Positions 17,071 through 28,702 of a stretch of 64,000 bases of DNA are shown here, in pieces. Under the pieces are notes generated by a model. The model saw only the letters and a program-made list of their open reading frames with translations, was not told the DNA's origin and did no database searches. The first letter of the stretch is position 1, and each line of letters opens with the position of its first letter. The stretch comes from Devosia sp. Root436. GTDB taxonomy: Bacteria > Pseudomonadota > Alphaproteobacteria > Rhizobiales > Devosiaceae. The stretch covers positions 326,540 through 390,539 of the forward strand of contig NZ_LMEM01000009.1 of NCBI RefSeq assembly GCF_001426345.1. Reading direction: 5' to 3'. A program made the position numbers and the translations under genes.

Positions 17071-18126
17071 ATGGAACTCGGACTTTATTCGTTCGCCGAA
17101 AACACCCCCGATCCGCTCAACGGCAACGCGCTGCAAGGCCCAGCCGAGCGGCTCAATGACCTGCTCGAGGAAATCGAGCTGGCCGACCAGCTCGGCCTGG
17201 CCTTCTATGGCCTGGGCGAACACCACCGGCCCGACTTCGTCGCCTCGGCGCCCGTGACCATACTCGCCGCTGCCGCCGCCCGCACGAAATCGATCCGCCT
17301 TTCCACGGCCGTTACCGTGCTGAGCTCGGAAGACCCGATCCGCGTTTGGCAGCAATTCTCGACCCTCGACCTGCTGAGCCATGGTCGCGCTGAAATCATG
17401 GCGGGCCGTGGCTCCTTCGTCGAAAGCTTTCCGCTCTTCGGGCTGGACCTCAACGACTATGACAGCCTCTTCGAGGAAAAGCTCGAACTGCTGCTCAAGA
17501 TTCGTGAAGGCGGCAAGGTCGCCTGGCCGGGCAGCGCCCACACCGGGCCCATCCCCGGCATCGAGATTTACCCCAAGCCGGTGCAGGACCCGCTGCCCAT
17601 CTGGATAGCCGTAGGCGGCACGCCCAATTCGGTGGCCCGCGCCGCCTATTACGGCCTGCCCCTGATGATCGCCATCATCGGCGGCCAGCCGCAGCAATTT
17701 GCGCCGCTAGTGCAGTTCTATCGCGACACGGCGGAAAAGGTGGGCCGCGATCCGCAAGCGCTGCCGGTCGGCATTTCTTCACACGGCTTCATCGCCGCCG
17801 ACAGCCAGGATGCGCGCGACATCGCCTTTCCCGCTCACAGCGCCGCCATGAGCCGCATCGGCAAGGAACGCGGCTGGCCGCCCACCACGCGCGCGCAGTT
17901 CGACGCTGGCGCCACCCCGCAAGGCGCCTATTTCATGGGATCGCCGCAGGAGGTCATCGACAAGATCCTGATGCAGCACGAATGGTTCAGGCACGACCGC
18001 TTCGGCCTGCAACTGAGCGTCGGCACCCTGCCCCACGACAAGGTCATGAAGGCCATCGAGCTTTATGGAACGGTGGTGAAGCCGGCGGTGGACAAGGCGC
18101 TGAGCATTACTTTCCCGAACGCTTGA
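17071..18126 (+). CDS. LLM-class flavin-dependent oxidoreductase
   Basis: A 351-residue TIM-barrel protein of the luciferase-like monooxygenase family. The start ([15 protein letters not shown]), the [15 protein letters not shown] segment near residue 48 and the flavin-side strand [20 protein letters not shown] fit the subgroup that includes N5,N10-methylenetetrahydromethanopterin reductase-like and alkanal monooxygenase-like enzymes. It needs reduced FMN or F420; the substrate is unknown. ATG 17071 is preceded by CCAGGAG; a GTG at 17047 is possible but lacks a site. Its end overlaps the convergent small gene by 20 bp. Confidence 0.85.
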   Translation: MELGLYSFAENTPDPLNGNALQGPAERLNDLLEEIELADQLGLAFYGLGEHHRPDFVASAPVTILAAAAARTKSIRLSTAVTVLSSEDPIRVWQQFSTLDLLSHGRAEIMAGRGSFVESFPLFGLDLNDYDSLFEEKLELLLKIREGGKVAWPGSAHTGPIPGIEIYPKPVQDPLPIWIAVGGTPNSVARAAYYGLPLMIAIIGGQPQQFAPLVQFYRDTAEKVGRDPQALPVGISSHGFIAADSQDARDIAFPAHSAAMSRIGKERGWPPTTRAQFDAGATPQGAYFMGSPQEVIDKILMQHEWFRHDRFGLQLSVGTLPHDKVMKAIELYGTVVKPAVDKALSITFPNA

Positions 18127-18328
18127 TCGTCTTGATCGCCAGCGGCGGCAGGCCGGACTTTTCCGAAATGGCGCGATCCTGCTCCATGATGGCTTCGCGG
18201 GCCGGTTCGTCGCCATCGAGCCCCCCGAGCAGGCTCGCATCCACCTTGCGATTGGAACGCTGGCTGCCGTCCTCATAGATTATGTCGAACATCACGAATT
18301 CACTGCGTGCCGTGGGTTTCTTTGCCAT
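18107..18328 (-). CDS. Small conserved-looking hypothetical protein
   Basis: A 73-residue charged soluble protein ([20 protein letters not shown] at the start) of no family I can name. It has a good ribosome binding site (AGGAGAG) before ATG 18328 and is the last gene of the minus-strand series that begins with dnaG. Its 3' end overlaps the convergent LLM gene by 20 bp. The residues upstream in the open frame look non-coding. Confidence 0.7.
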   Translation of the reverse strand: MAKKPTARSEFVMFDIIYEDGSQRSNRKVDASLLGGLDGDEPAREAIMEQDRAISEKSGLPPLAIKTIKRSGK

Positions 18329-18410
18329 TGGTACTCTCCTGTGCGGCAGCCCGGCTCGCAGGACGCATGGTCCGCGAGATCGGGCAAGTGCCAAAATCGG
18401 GTTGGTCGAG

Positions 18411-18704
18411 CTAGCGGAAGATGCCTTCGCCCTGCTCGTCGATGATCTGCCGCCCCTTGGCAAGCGCCAGGGCAACCAGGTCGTCGCGTGAACTCATGCG
18501 GTCGGCGCGAATGAAGCGGTAGGTCTTGAGCGCGCCGCCAACATCTTTCTCGATCGTCCCGGCCAGTTGCAGCTCGCTGCCGGCCTTCATCTCGATCGCC
18601 TTGATGAGGAAGCCCTTGTAGGCCTCCTCGCCCAGCGCCTTGTCGCCTACCGGCTCGGCACTCGACGAACCGCCACCACCGAACAAATTCTTCCAGAACG
18701 ACAT
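18411..18704 (-). CDS. HlyU-family protein
   Basis: A 97-residue protein of the HlyU family (PF10115). It begins MSFWKNLFGGGGSSS and has the typical GFLIKAIEMKAGSELQLAG and TYRFIRADRMSSRDDLV segments. The family name comes from a Vibrio haemolysin regulator, but that HlyU is an ArsR-type protein and not clearly the same; the role here is unknown. It lies 12 bp downstream of the DUF2442 gene, probably in one transcript. Confidence 0.8.
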   Translation of the reverse strand: MSFWKNLFGGGGSSSAEPVGDKALGEEAYKGFLIKAIEMKAGSELQLAGTIEKDVGGALKTYRFIRADRMSSRDDLVALALAKGRQIIDEQGEGIFR

Positions 18705-18716
18705 GGCCCGGTCTCC

Positions 18717-19067
18717 CTAGTTTTGTCCCGTTCCGCGCAGGCGGCGGACCGGCAGCGGCAATTGCAGTTCGCCGCGTTTTTCCATTTCCTCGCGCAGCCA
18801 ATCCGGCGAGATGTCGAAGTGGTTCGGCCAGGTCGGCACGCCATTCTTCAATTCGACCGTGCCAAAGAACCGCCGATCCCGCAACGGCTCCGTACCCTCG
18901 CCCCGCTCCCCGATCATGCCAGCGGCATCGAACGTGCCGGACGATCCATCGGAAAACGTCACCACCAACCTGAACGGCACGATGGCGCGGATGGCGGTGA
19001 GCTTGAGGCGGGAAGCAATTCGTCCGGTTATTTGCCCACTCCCGCCTTGGACAGAACCTCCCGCCAC
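18717..19067 (-). CDS. DUF2442 domain protein
   Basis: About 116 residues, with a DUF2442-like core: VVTFSDGSSGTFDAAGM, then EPLRDRRFFGTVEL and WPNHFDISPDWL. DUF2442 proteins are small and often accompany toxin-antitoxin or regulatory genes, but no function is proven. There is no ATG in the frame before the domain. GTG 19067 or TTG 19070 would start it inside the end of the LRR gene, overlapping by about 40 bp. The start is therefore uncertain. Confidence 0.65.
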   Translation of the reverse strand: MAGGSVQGGSGQITGRIASRLKLTAIRAIVPFRLVVTFSDGSSGTFDAAGMIGERGEGTEPLRDRRFFGTVELKNGVPTWPNHFDISPDWLREEMEKRGELQLPLPVRRLRGTGQN

Positions 19068-20176
19068 CAATTTGCAAGCAAAAGCAGTATGGAGGCAAAA
19101 ACGGCGATCCCAAAGAGCCAGGTATTATTGCTGTCCCAGGCTGCCTTCATGACAAAGCCCATCCCGCCTATCAGGGCCGGAATGGCAACGGCTGCTGCCG
19201 CGCTCAGCATCAACCGTTGATTTTCCTGGGTCGCGACAAAACTGGCTCCCAACAAATCGCGCCAGCCATGCTGCCAGCTGTAGGACCATCCCGTCATGGC
19301 CTTCAAAGCCTCTTCGGTCACTTGGCCATCACCCTGCGAAGCTATACGGGCGATCATCCGGTCGCCAACCTTGTCGTTGACTTGCAGGCCCAGAAATTCT
19401 GGGCTTGCCTTGGCAAATTCCTCCAAGCGATTTCCTTTGGCCACCGGCCCGAGCGACCGAAGCGCTGGCGTATCTCCGGCGTCAATGCCCGCTAACTGGC
19501 TGGCGTGTCTAATGCCATCAATGGAGCGTAACGACGAGCATTTCGACACGCCTACGAACATGATCTGGTCGGCACCAGAGAGAAAGTCGAGATTGCTCAA
19601 ATTGGTTTCCGTGGCCTTGAACACGCGCAGCTTGGTGAGATTTCGCAGCGGAGCCATGTCCGGCAACTGCGAACAATACGAGAGATCGAGATATTCGAGA
19701 TTGGTCAGCTTCGCTATTGCCTGGACTGCCTCGTCGTCCAAGCTTCCATTGCTGAGGTCGAGAAAACGAAGACTGCGCATGCCGGCAACGGTGCGGGCAA
19801 TATTAGGTCGCGACCGCTTGGACATGGCTAGGTAGGATAAGCTGAGCACATTGATGCTCTCTTCAACTACTCCATCGCAGCCCGATATATCGAGAATATC
19901 GAGCGACCGCAGGCTGGCCAGCTCCGAAAGGCCCTCAGTGAGTTGCGGATTCTGGCTGATCTTCAACTCGACCAGCTTCGGAAATTTATCGATCCCTACG
20001 ATAGAGTGGAGCATGCAGCGTCGCGCACTGATACGACGCAGCGTCGGCCGCAGCTTCTGCATGGCCCCGGTTGGCAGCGTGTCCAGCCCGAGGCCGGTTA
20101 GACGTAGCACTGCACCACCTGTCCTTACGGCCTCCGCAATACGTGACGCGACTTGCTCGGTAAGTTCGGCGTTCAT
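19028..20176 (-). CDS. Leucine-rich-repeat protein with C-terminal membrane anchor
   Basis: A 382-residue protein. Residues about 30-250 hold 8-9 irregular leucine-rich repeats (LVELKISQNPQLTEGL, LDILDISGCDGV, LRFLDLSNGSLDD, LEYLDLSYCSQLPD and others, each with the LxxLxLxxC/N pattern). Two hydrophobic segments near residues 318-343 and 350-369 should anchor it in the membrane. Its ATGA start overlaps the stop of the DUF89 gene by 4 bp, so the two products are probably made together. Bacterial LRR proteins usually bind other proteins. No catalytic motif is visible, and the partner is presumed, not shown, to be the DUF89 phosphatase. Confidence 0.8.
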   Translation of the reverse strand: MNAELTEQVASRIAEAVRTGGAVLRLTGLGLDTLPTGAMQKLRPTLRRISARRCMLHSIVGIDKFPKLVELKISQNPQLTEGLSELASLRSLDILDISGCDGVVEESINVLSLSYLAMSKRSRPNIARTVAGMRSLRFLDLSNGSLDDEAVQAIAKLTNLEYLDLSYCSQLPDMAPLRNLTKLRVFKATETNLSNLDFLSGADQIMFVGVSKCSSLRSIDGIRHASQLAGIDAGDTPALRSLGPVAKGNRLEEFAKASPEFLGLQVNDKVGDRMIARIASQGDGQVTEEALKAMTGWSYSWQHGWRDLLGASFVATQENQRLMLSAAAAVAIPALIGGMGFVMKAAWDSNNTWLFGIAVFASILLLLANWWREVLSKAGVGK

Positions 20177-21476
20177 CCGAAAACCCTCTGCGCCAGGTAG
20201 GCATACCCCTCTTTGGTCACGTTTCGCCGTCGCGGTAGCAGGTCGCGTAGCTCTTCTAGAGTGCGGGGCAGTGTATAACCCGGTACCCCGATCAAGCATT
20301 CGGACTTAATCGCGCGTAGACAGAAAACCTGCGAGGACCCGACAACGCTGGCTGGCAAAGGCTGTGAAGGGGTCCACAGCCTATCTCCCACCAGCTTGCG
20401 ATAATTCAGGTCACCTTTGATGATGATGACCGAATTGGGCGCGAACAAATCCTGATGCGCGCTCATCTCCGGCAGGTGACCCACTAGCCTGATCGTGGTC
20501 GAAAAATCAAAAGGCATATCAAGAAAGGGCGAGCTACGCACGTTGAACCGTTGGTCGTGTAGCAGCATCGACAGGCTGCCAACGGCGTCATGTGCCTTGG
20601 TCATCACATCTCTGAGAGACAGCCAGTCAGAATAGGTCACATCCGAAACGAAAACAGGCAGGTTCTTGACCCAGACCGTGATCGTCTCAAAATGCCCGGC
20701 ATCGTAGATGGCCTTGCAGAGTACTAGGTCATCCAGAAATTCGAGCGAGAAGTTGTCAGCCACGATGTTGATATGGCGCGGCGCCCCACCCAACAGGATT
20801 GAAACCAAATCGCGGGTGTGGTCAATCACCAGGGGACCCAACGAAACGTCTCCGGTGCCTTGACGGGATCGCGGCGAGACAGTCTGGCTGCTGTCCGTCC
20901 GGTTTTCGTATAGGCACATATCGACCGCGTGCGTGAGCATGGCACGCTTGTCTCGCTTCTCAGCGATCTGTTTCAGTCGTTTCTGGAGATGTCCCCAAGC
21001 CGCCGGCGCCTGCACCGGGCCAACTCGCTTTTCTTCGGAAAACGGATCGAGATCGGTCGGATAGCGCCAAGTCGAGCTGTCCACTTTCTCCAACTGAAAG
21101 AACAGCCCGGTACATTCGAGCACGCGAAGGTAGAAATAATACTCAAGTTCGAGAAAGGGCGCCGACCGCCAGTCGCCGACGCGCCGTGCCAACTCCTCCC
21201 AAATGCCCTTGGGAAAGAAAGGGTTTTGTTCCAGAGCGGAAACATGCCCGCGCGAGCTGAGCGAAAGTTGGAGATCCGACAGACGTGACCAACTCTTGGC
21301 GCCTGCGGCCCCGAGCATGACCCGCTCAATTAGCATCGGCAGGCGATCATCGAGTGTATATTCGGCGAATGGGGAGTTCGAAGGGGTCGCGAAAGGCGAT
21401 ACTGCGCCGGCCTGGAAATCCAGGACAGCCTTTGCAACGTCTGACAGACCAGCGCTACTCCCCCCGTTGACTGCCA

Positions 21477-21477
<1 letters not shown>
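20173..21477 (-). CDS. DUF89/ARMT1-like damage-control phosphatase
   Basis: A 434-residue protein whose C-terminal half matches the DUF89/ARMT1 family of metal-dependent phosphatases. It shows NIVADNFSLEFLDDLVLCKA (D241, N242), VKNLPVFVSDVTYSDW (D279) and IIIKGDLNYRKLVGDRLW (residues 351-368). From memory, the metal ligands of human ARMT1 are D253, N254 and D291, with the same 38-residue spacing. Eukaryotic members hydrolyse sugar phosphates such as fructose-1-phosphate, and a carboxyl methyltransferase activity has been claimed. Residues 1-200 are helical, as in ARMT1. ATG 21477 shares its A with the rpoD stop codon (TGATG), which suggests coupled translation. The substrate is unknown. Confidence 0.85.
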
Positions 21478-23546
<2,069 letters not shown>

Positions 23547-23734
23547 CTGGTACTCCGTCGGAACCCGTGAGCGCCCGGGTCCGGGTAAGGCTTAAGTGGT
23601 GACACCTCAAGGCAAGGTAAAGGCTCGGTCACTGAGGCGTTAACGCCCTTGGTGCGACCGAAGTTCGCCTCGGATGACTTCACATATCGCCATATGCAAA
23701 ATCGCGCGTACTCGCGGGCTTCCAGAGGCATCCT

Positions 23735-25669
23735 CTAAAAGCTGCGTGTCGCGCGTCCCGATAACGAACCAAATCCTTCGATCAATGCCTCTGTGCCATC
23801 GACAGTGGTAATCTGGTTCTTGATGTCCCGCAGCCTTTCAAAGGTTTCTTCGCTCGGGTCTTCGCCCAGCGCCGCTTCGGCTGCCTTGAGTTCTCTATTT
23901 AGCTGAACTTTCTTGTTATGCAAGGCCAGCGCGTGACTCAATCCGGTCTGAGCGTCGACCAGGGCGATCTCCGAGGCCGTCTGCCATACGCCCTGGCGGG
24001 CCAGCACATCGCTCATCTTGTCCAGTGCGGGCCCATGTCCGCGCACCCCCAGCGCCGCCTTGAGGTCATCGGCCGAGATGTCGTGGTGGCGCACTACGAG
24101 GCTCAGGATTTCGCTCATCACTTTTTGCGCGGTCGTCGTTTCGAAATCGAGCGCCGCCAGCGCCTCGAACTTGTCCTCGACCAGCGCCGGATGGTTGACG
24201 AGGCTCAATATGATCGCCGCCTCGCGCGGTGTCGCCTCGACCACCGAACCCGGCTTGAGCAGCCGCGAATTGCGCAGTGTGTCCGATACGACCAGCCGCG
24301 GCGTGCCGCCCTTCGGATAGCCGTAGGCGCCGCTCTGGCCATAGCGCTGCTGCCCGCTGCGCGGCTCGAAGCGGTTCTGCCGTATCGGCGCAAAGAAGGC
24401 CCGCAGCTTCTCGTCGAACGCCTGCGCATAGTGGAACCGCACCGAGCCGTCCTGGATGGAATTGGCTCGCTCGCGCAGCCGCGCCTGCAGGGCAGCGCGG
24501 GCCTCCGGCGTTTCTGGCACCAGCCCGCCCGTCTCCATGCTCCAGATCACGTCCGACAGCGAGCGCGCGCGGTCGAGCACATCGGCAAAGGCGCCCCGGC
24601 CCTGTGCCTTGATCAGGTCGTCGGGGTCCTGCCCCTCCGGCAGGGTGGCGATGCGCACGGTAAAGCCAGGCTTGAGATGGGGCATGACCAGGTCCGCCGC
24701 CCGCTCGGCCGCCTTGAGGCCTGCCTTGTCGCCGTCAAAGCACAGCACTGGGTCCGGGGTCATCTGCCACAGCATCTGCAGATGCTCCTCGGTCAGCGCC
24801 GTGCCCAGCGGCGCCACGGTGCCCTCAAAACCCGCCGTCACTGCCGCGATCACGTCGAGATAGCCTTCCACCACGACGACGGTGCTGCCTTCCCGAGCCG
24901 CCTGCCTTGCGGTCTGCCCATTATAGAGCGTCCGCCGCTTGCTGAAGAGCTCGGTCTCCGGCGAATTGAGATACTTGGCCGGCACATCGGCGGACATGGC
25001 CCGGCCGCCAAAGGCGATGACCCGCCCGCGAAAATCCATGATCGGAAACATCACGCGGTTGCGGAACCGGTCATAGGTCAGCGGATCGTCCTCGCGGGTC
25101 GCCACCAGCCCGGTATCGATCATATCCTGCGCCGAGACACCATTGCTCGCCAGATGCTCCTTGAGCCCATTGCGGCTATCCGGCGCAAAGCCGATGCGGA
25201 AACGGGTCTGGCTCTGAGCCGAAACGCCGCGCTCCAAGAGGTACCCGCGCGCCCGCGCTCCGATATTGTGGCTCAGCGCCGCCTCGAAATATTTCGTCGC
25301 CAGTTCCATGACGTCGATCAGGCTCTTGCGCTCGGCCTCGCGCTTCTCCTGGCGCTCGTCGCGCGCCGGCATCGGCACGCCCGCCATTCCGGCGAGCTTT
25401 TCCACCGCCTCGGGAAAACTCATCCCGGCCTTTTCGGTGAGGAACCGAAAGTGGTCGCCCGAAACGCCGCAGCCGAAGCAATGATAGATGCCGCGCCGGT
25501 CATCGGCATGAAAGCTCGGGCTTTTCTCGCCATGGAACGGGCAGCAGGCCCACATGTCGCCCTTGCCCGGCTGGCTCTTGCGCTTGTCCCAGATGACATG
25601 CTCGCCCACCACCTGCGTAATCGGCAGGCGCTGACGGATTTCGTCGAGGAACTGATCGGAAAAGCGCAT
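23735..25669 (-). CDS. dnaG: DNA primase
   Basis: A 644-residue primase that makes RNA primers at the replication fork. The N-terminal CHC2 zinc finger is seen as CCPFHGEKSPSF and IYHCFGCGVSGD (residues 41-72). The catalytic Toprim domain (about 255-335) has VVVVEGYLDVIAA and CFDGDKAGLKAAERA. The C-terminal helicase-binding region is helical. It is the first gene of the minus-strand series ending at 18107. The spacing to rpoD leaves room for an internal promoter. Confidence 0.97.
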   Translation of the reverse strand: MRFSDQFLDEIRQRLPITQVVGEHVIWDKRKSQPGKGDMWACCPFHGEKSPSFHADDRRGIYHCFGCGVSGDHFRFLTEKAGMSFPEAVEKLAGMAGVPMPARDERQEKREAERKSLIDVMELATKYFEAALSHNIGARARGYLLERGVSAQSQTRFRIGFAPDSRNGLKEHLASNGVSAQDMIDTGLVATREDDPLTYDRFRNRVMFPIMDFRGRVIAFGGRAMSADVPAKYLNSPETELFSKRRTLYNGQTARQAAREGSTVVVVEGYLDVIAAVTAGFEGTVAPLGTALTEEHLQMLWQMTPDPVLCFDGDKAGLKAAERAADLVMPHLKPGFTVRIATLPEGQDPDDLIKAQGRGAFADVLDRARSLSDVIWSMETGGLVPETPEARAALQARLRERANSIQDGSVRFHYAQAFDEKLRAFFAPIRQNRFEPRSGQQRYGQSGAYGYPKGGTPRLVVSDTLRNSRLLKPGSVVEATPREAAIILSLVNHPALVEDKFEALAALDFETTTAQKVMSEILSLVVRHHDISADDLKAALGVRGHGPALDKMSDVLARQGVWQTASEIALVDAQTGLSHALALHNKKVQLNRELKAAEAALGEDPSEETFERLRDIKNQITTVDGTEALIEGFGSLSGRATRSF

Positions 25670-25776
25670 GCCCCCTAAGTAAGCGCTGCCCGCCCCGGAG
25701 TCACCCTGCCGCCGCCGACTTATCCCCGTCCCCGAATATTGGTGGAGAACGAAGCGGGGTCAGAAGAACGGACGTG

Positions 25777-26070
25777 ATGGGCGACTATGGCGCGGATGCG
25801 CTTTCCGGCGAGATGAAGCGGGCGATAGCGATCCTGCGGGCCGCGGCGATTGAAACCCGCCTGACCCTGGCCATGAACCGGCTTCGGTCTGCCCTCAAGG
25901 CGGGCTACGATCCCAATCAGCCGCGCGAGCCGGCGGGACGGCCGACGGGCGGGCAGTGGACACGCCTCGACGTCGCGCAAAGCGGGCAGCAAAGCCATCC
26001 AGGTTTCTACTATTTCGATCTAAGGGCAATCGAGTCGCGGCGGTCTCACGCCTGGACATGGGTGAGTTGA
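25777..26070 (+). CDS. Small GGQWT-motif protein, possibly a remnant
   Basis: A 97-residue protein. Residues 10-45 are a basic amphipathic helix, residues 46-62 carry YDPNQPREPAGRPTGGQWT, and only about 35 low-information residues follow. The same helix-plus-motif layout is found at 45023-45373 in an otherwise unrelated protein, where a Cys-rich domain follows the motif. Here the C-terminal domain looks lost or degenerate. It overlaps the next gene by 13 bp. The ribosome binding site is weak. The function is unknown; the motif may be a delivery or processing junction. Confidence 0.55.
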   Translation: MGDYGADALSGEMKRAIAILRAAAIETRLTLAMNRLRSALKAGYDPNQPREPAGRPTGGQWTRLDVAQSGQQSHPGFYYFDLRAIESRRSHAWTWVS

Positions 26071-26276
26071 TCGACAACGCTCTGCAATATCTGACAGACC
26101 CGATAGATCGCGCAACGCTGCACGATTTTCTTACCCTGGTGCTGGAAAGCGGCGCCAGCGACGACAAGCTGGCGGACCTTTGGAGCGGCCGCTCGCTCCT
26201 AGTCTACAACAAGGAAGCCTATCGCGGCCTGCTCACCCATACGCGCGACAGACTGGCCACCAGCCTCCTTCGATAG
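26058..26276 (+). CDS. Small helical protein, possible partner of the GGQWT protein
   Basis: A 72-residue acidic, probably all-helical protein (MGELIDNALQYLTDPIDRAT at the start). It resembles small immunity or antitoxin-type proteins in size and charge, but I cannot name a family. The start ATG 26058 lies inside the end of the GGQWT gene, giving tight coupling. It ends 25 bp before the convergent HdeD gene. The role is inferred from position only. Confidence 0.55.
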   Translation: MGELIDNALQYLTDPIDRATLHDFLTLVLESGASDDKLADLWSGRSLLVYNKEAYRGLLTHTRDRLATSLLR

Positions 26277-26301
26277 CGGCGGCAATAAACATGAACCGCT
26301 G

Positions 26302-26865
26302 CTAAGCCGCCTTGCTACGCTGATAGAGCCGCCAGGCCCAGCCGAACAGGCCGAAGGCAAAGATCACCAGCAGCACGCCACCGACGATGACGCCCAGCGA
26401 GGCGCTGAGCAGCGGGAAGAACAGGAAGACCAGCCCGAGCAGGATATAGGACACGCCCGACAGCACCACCGGCCAGATGCGGGCATAATGCTCGCGCTCC
26501 CGCGTGATCACCACGATCTGCATGATGCCGACAATCAAGGCCGCGATGCCCACCAGGCTCGCCATGAAGGTCACGGTGAGGATCGTCGCCAGCAGCGGGC
26601 TGATCAGGATCAGGATGCCCAGGATCAGCGACAGCGCGTTCGCCACCACGTCGAACCAGTAATTGCCACTCTTGCCGCCGCCGAAGGTCAGGCTCCACAG
26701 GCCCAGCGCCCCATCGATCACCAGCAGGATGCCACCGGCCAGCACCAGCACCGTCAGCGCCTGGGTCGGCCAGATGATGGCGTAGAGCCCCGCCAGCAGC
26801 ATCAATGCGCCACGCAAGGCCGTCGCCAGAGCAAACCGCCTCTTCGTTTCAGCCGAAACCGTCAT
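26302..26865 (-). CDS. HdeD/DUF308 family membrane protein
   Basis: A 187-residue inner-membrane protein with six hydrophobic segments arranged as three DUF308 hairpins (LRGALMLLAGLYAIIWPTQAL, then ALSLILGILILISPLLATIL, then SYILLGLVFLFFPLLSASLG). E. coli HdeD supports acid resistance at high cell density; the mechanism is not known. ATG 26865 is preceded by GGAGG with a 5-nt gap, which favours it over ATG 26877. Confidence 0.85.
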   Translation of the reverse strand: MTVSAETKRRFALATALRGALMLLAGLYAIIWPTQALTVLVLAGGILLVIDGALGLWSLTFGGGKSGNYWFDVVANALSLILGILILISPLLATILTVTFMASLVGIAALIVGIMQIVVITREREHYARIWPVVLSGVSYILLGLVFLFFPLLSASLGVIVGGVLLVIFAFGLFGWAWRLYQRSKAA

Positions 26866-27107
26866 CCTCGCCTCCATTGCGGACTCGCCACCTTGTCCCT
26901 GCAACAGTTTAACGCAGCCAGCCACGGTGCCAAGCCGCATAGCGGCGCACCGCTTCTGCCATACCAGAAGCGGTCGAGTGACCCCGCCAAATGCTTGTCG
27001 AAACTAACGATTTGGTGACCAAGTCCGGTCTCTATGGCCACGCACCAATTTTTCTTTCTGTATGCCGCACCATATTGGCGGACAGCAAGCGCGCGCGGAA
27101 CCCTTCG

Positions 27108-28253
27108 ATGATCGACAACGCCACATTGATGATAGCCATCGCGTTCTCGAGCGGCGCGCTGATGCTGACATTGGTGCTGAGCTGGCTGAACGCCCGCCGC
27201 GATGGCTACCTCATCTCCTGGGCTATCGGCCTGGCCTTCGTCGTCTTTGCCCTGGCCGCGCTGGGGCTGCGCAATGGCCGCTATGATCTTTGGGTACAGC
27301 TTGGCCCGTTCGTGGCGCTGATTTCGGGCATGGCGCTCATCCATGTCGGCACCTGCCAGTTCCGCACCGGCAGCGTAAGCCGGTTGACGGCGGCCCTGCT
27401 CTGGGTGGCGACCATGCTGGCAACCAGCCTGCCCTTCCTGTTCGGCCTGTCCGGCATCGGCACGATTGCGCTCAATCTCTCCTGCGCGACCTATATGATC
27501 CTTGCGGGATACCAGTATTGGGCCGGCCGCGCCGAGGCGCCCCTGCCGCTGGTTTCGGGGGCGTTCCTGTTCGTGCTGACCGGCGTGTCGTTCCTCGCCT
27601 GCGCCGCGCTGCTGGCGGTCGAGGGCCGCCTGGTGCTGACCACGCCGCCGAACAACTGGGCCGAGCAGTTCAACTCCATCATGGCCATTGTCGGCCTGAC
27701 CGGCATCGGCGCCCTGTCGCTGACGCTCAACCAGTCCCGCGCCACCAGGCGCCACCGGTTGGAGGCCCAAACCGACTCGCTGACCGGCCTGCTCAACCGC
27801 CGCGCCTTGTTCGACCGCTTCGGCAAGGCCGAACTGCCGGTCGGCACGGCCGTCCTGATGTTCGATATCGACCATTTCAAGCAGATCAACGACCGCCAGG
27901 GCCATGCGGCCGGCGACGCCGTGATCCAGCATTTTGCCCATATCCTGCGGCAGAACCTGCGGGACGACGATTGCATGGCCCGCATCGGCGGCGAGGAGTT
28001 CTGCGCAGTGCTGCAGCCCATGGCGGTGGACCGCGCAAAGGCCATCGCCGAGCGCATCCGCGCCGATTTCGAACAGGCCACGATACGGCTGGTTTCCGAG
28101 AGCGTCCGCGCCACCGTCAGCGTCGGCGTAGCAACCGGCGGTGTCGATGAATCCTTCTCGTCGGTTCTGAACCGCGCCGATGCCGCGCTCTACCGGGCCA
28201 AGGACAGCGGCCGCAACCGCGTTACCGCGGCCCCGCTGCGACTCATCGCCTAG
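27108..28253 (+). CDS. Membrane-bound diguanylate cyclase (GGDEF domain)
   Basis: A 381-residue protein that should make cyclic di-GMP. Residues 5-195 contain about six transmembrane helices, a probable sensor module. The GGDEF domain (about 215-370) begins at TDSLTGLLNRRALFDRF. It holds the metal-binding FDIDHFKQIND, and its active-site motif reads RIGGEEFC, a functional variant. The inhibitory I-site RxxD is present five residues before it (RDDD), so product feedback is expected. Its end overlaps the convergent YqeY gene by 4 bp. The signal sensed is unknown. Confidence 0.9.
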   Translation: MIDNATLMIAIAFSSGALMLTLVLSWLNARRDGYLISWAIGLAFVVFALAALGLRNGRYDLWVQLGPFVALISGMALIHVGTCQFRTGSVSRLTAALLWVATMLATSLPFLFGLSGIGTIALNLSCATYMILAGYQYWAGRAEAPLPLVSGAFLFVLTGVSFLACAALLAVEGRLVLTTPPNNWAEQFNSIMAIVGLTGIGALSLTLNQSRATRRHRLEAQTDSLTGLLNRRALFDRFGKAELPVGTAVLMFDIDHFKQINDRQGHAAGDAVIQHFAHILRQNLRDDDCMARIGGEEFCAVLQPMAVDRAKAIAERIRADFEQATIRLVSESVRATVSVGVATGGVDESFSSVLNRADAALYRAKDSGRNRVTAAPLRLIA

Positions 28254-28702
28254 CCGGCCAGCGCCGCCCGCACCTTGCCGCTCGCCTTGCCGAAGTCGAT
28301 CCGGCCCGGATAGTCGAGCTTGAGCTGGGCGATCACCTTGCCCATGTCCTTGGCGCCTTCCGCCCCGGTCGCCACGATCGCCGCCTTGATGGCCGCCTCG
28401 ACCTCGTCCTCGGTCAGCCCCTTGGGCAGGAACTCGTTGAGGATGTCGATCTCTTCCTTTTCCACCGTGGCGAGGTCGGCGCGGCCGGCCTGCGCAAAGA
28501 TGGCAAAGCTCTCTTCGCGCTGCTTGACCATCTTCTGCACGATGGCGAGGATTTCCTCGTTGGTCGCCGGCCCGCGATTCTCGGTGCGGATGGCGATATC
28601 CTTGTCCTTGATCGCGGCGGTGATGGCCCGCAGCGTCGCCGTACGCCTGATGTCGCGGGCCTTGAGCGCCGTTTTGAGCCCCTCGCTGAACTGTTCGCGC
28701 AT
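28250..28702 (-). CDS. GatB/YqeY domain protein
   Basis: A 150-residue helical protein of the YqeY family, related to the tail domain of the amidotransferase subunit GatB that binds tRNA. Landmarks are LKARDIRRTATLRAITAAIKD, EEIDILNEFLPKGLTEDEV and the C-terminal DMGKVIAQLKLDYPGRIDFGK. Its role is unproven; it may bind tRNA or assist amidotransferases. It is divergent from carA, a frequent neighbour. ATG 28702 starts the recognised domain; upstream residues look non-coding. Confidence 0.88.
   Translation of the reverse strand: MREQFSEGLKTALKARDIRRTATLRAITAAIKDKDIAIRTENRGPATNEEILAIVQKMVKQREESFAIFAQAGRADLATVEKEEIDILNEFLPKGLTEDEVEAAIKAAIVATGAEGAKDMGKVIAQLKLDYPGRIDFGKASGKVRAALAG

Noticed and set aside
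20177-20299. Upstream extension of the LRR protein
   Set aside because: It overlaps the DUF89 gene in another frame and has a basic shadow-like composition; the 4-bp ATGA overlap supports ATG 20176.
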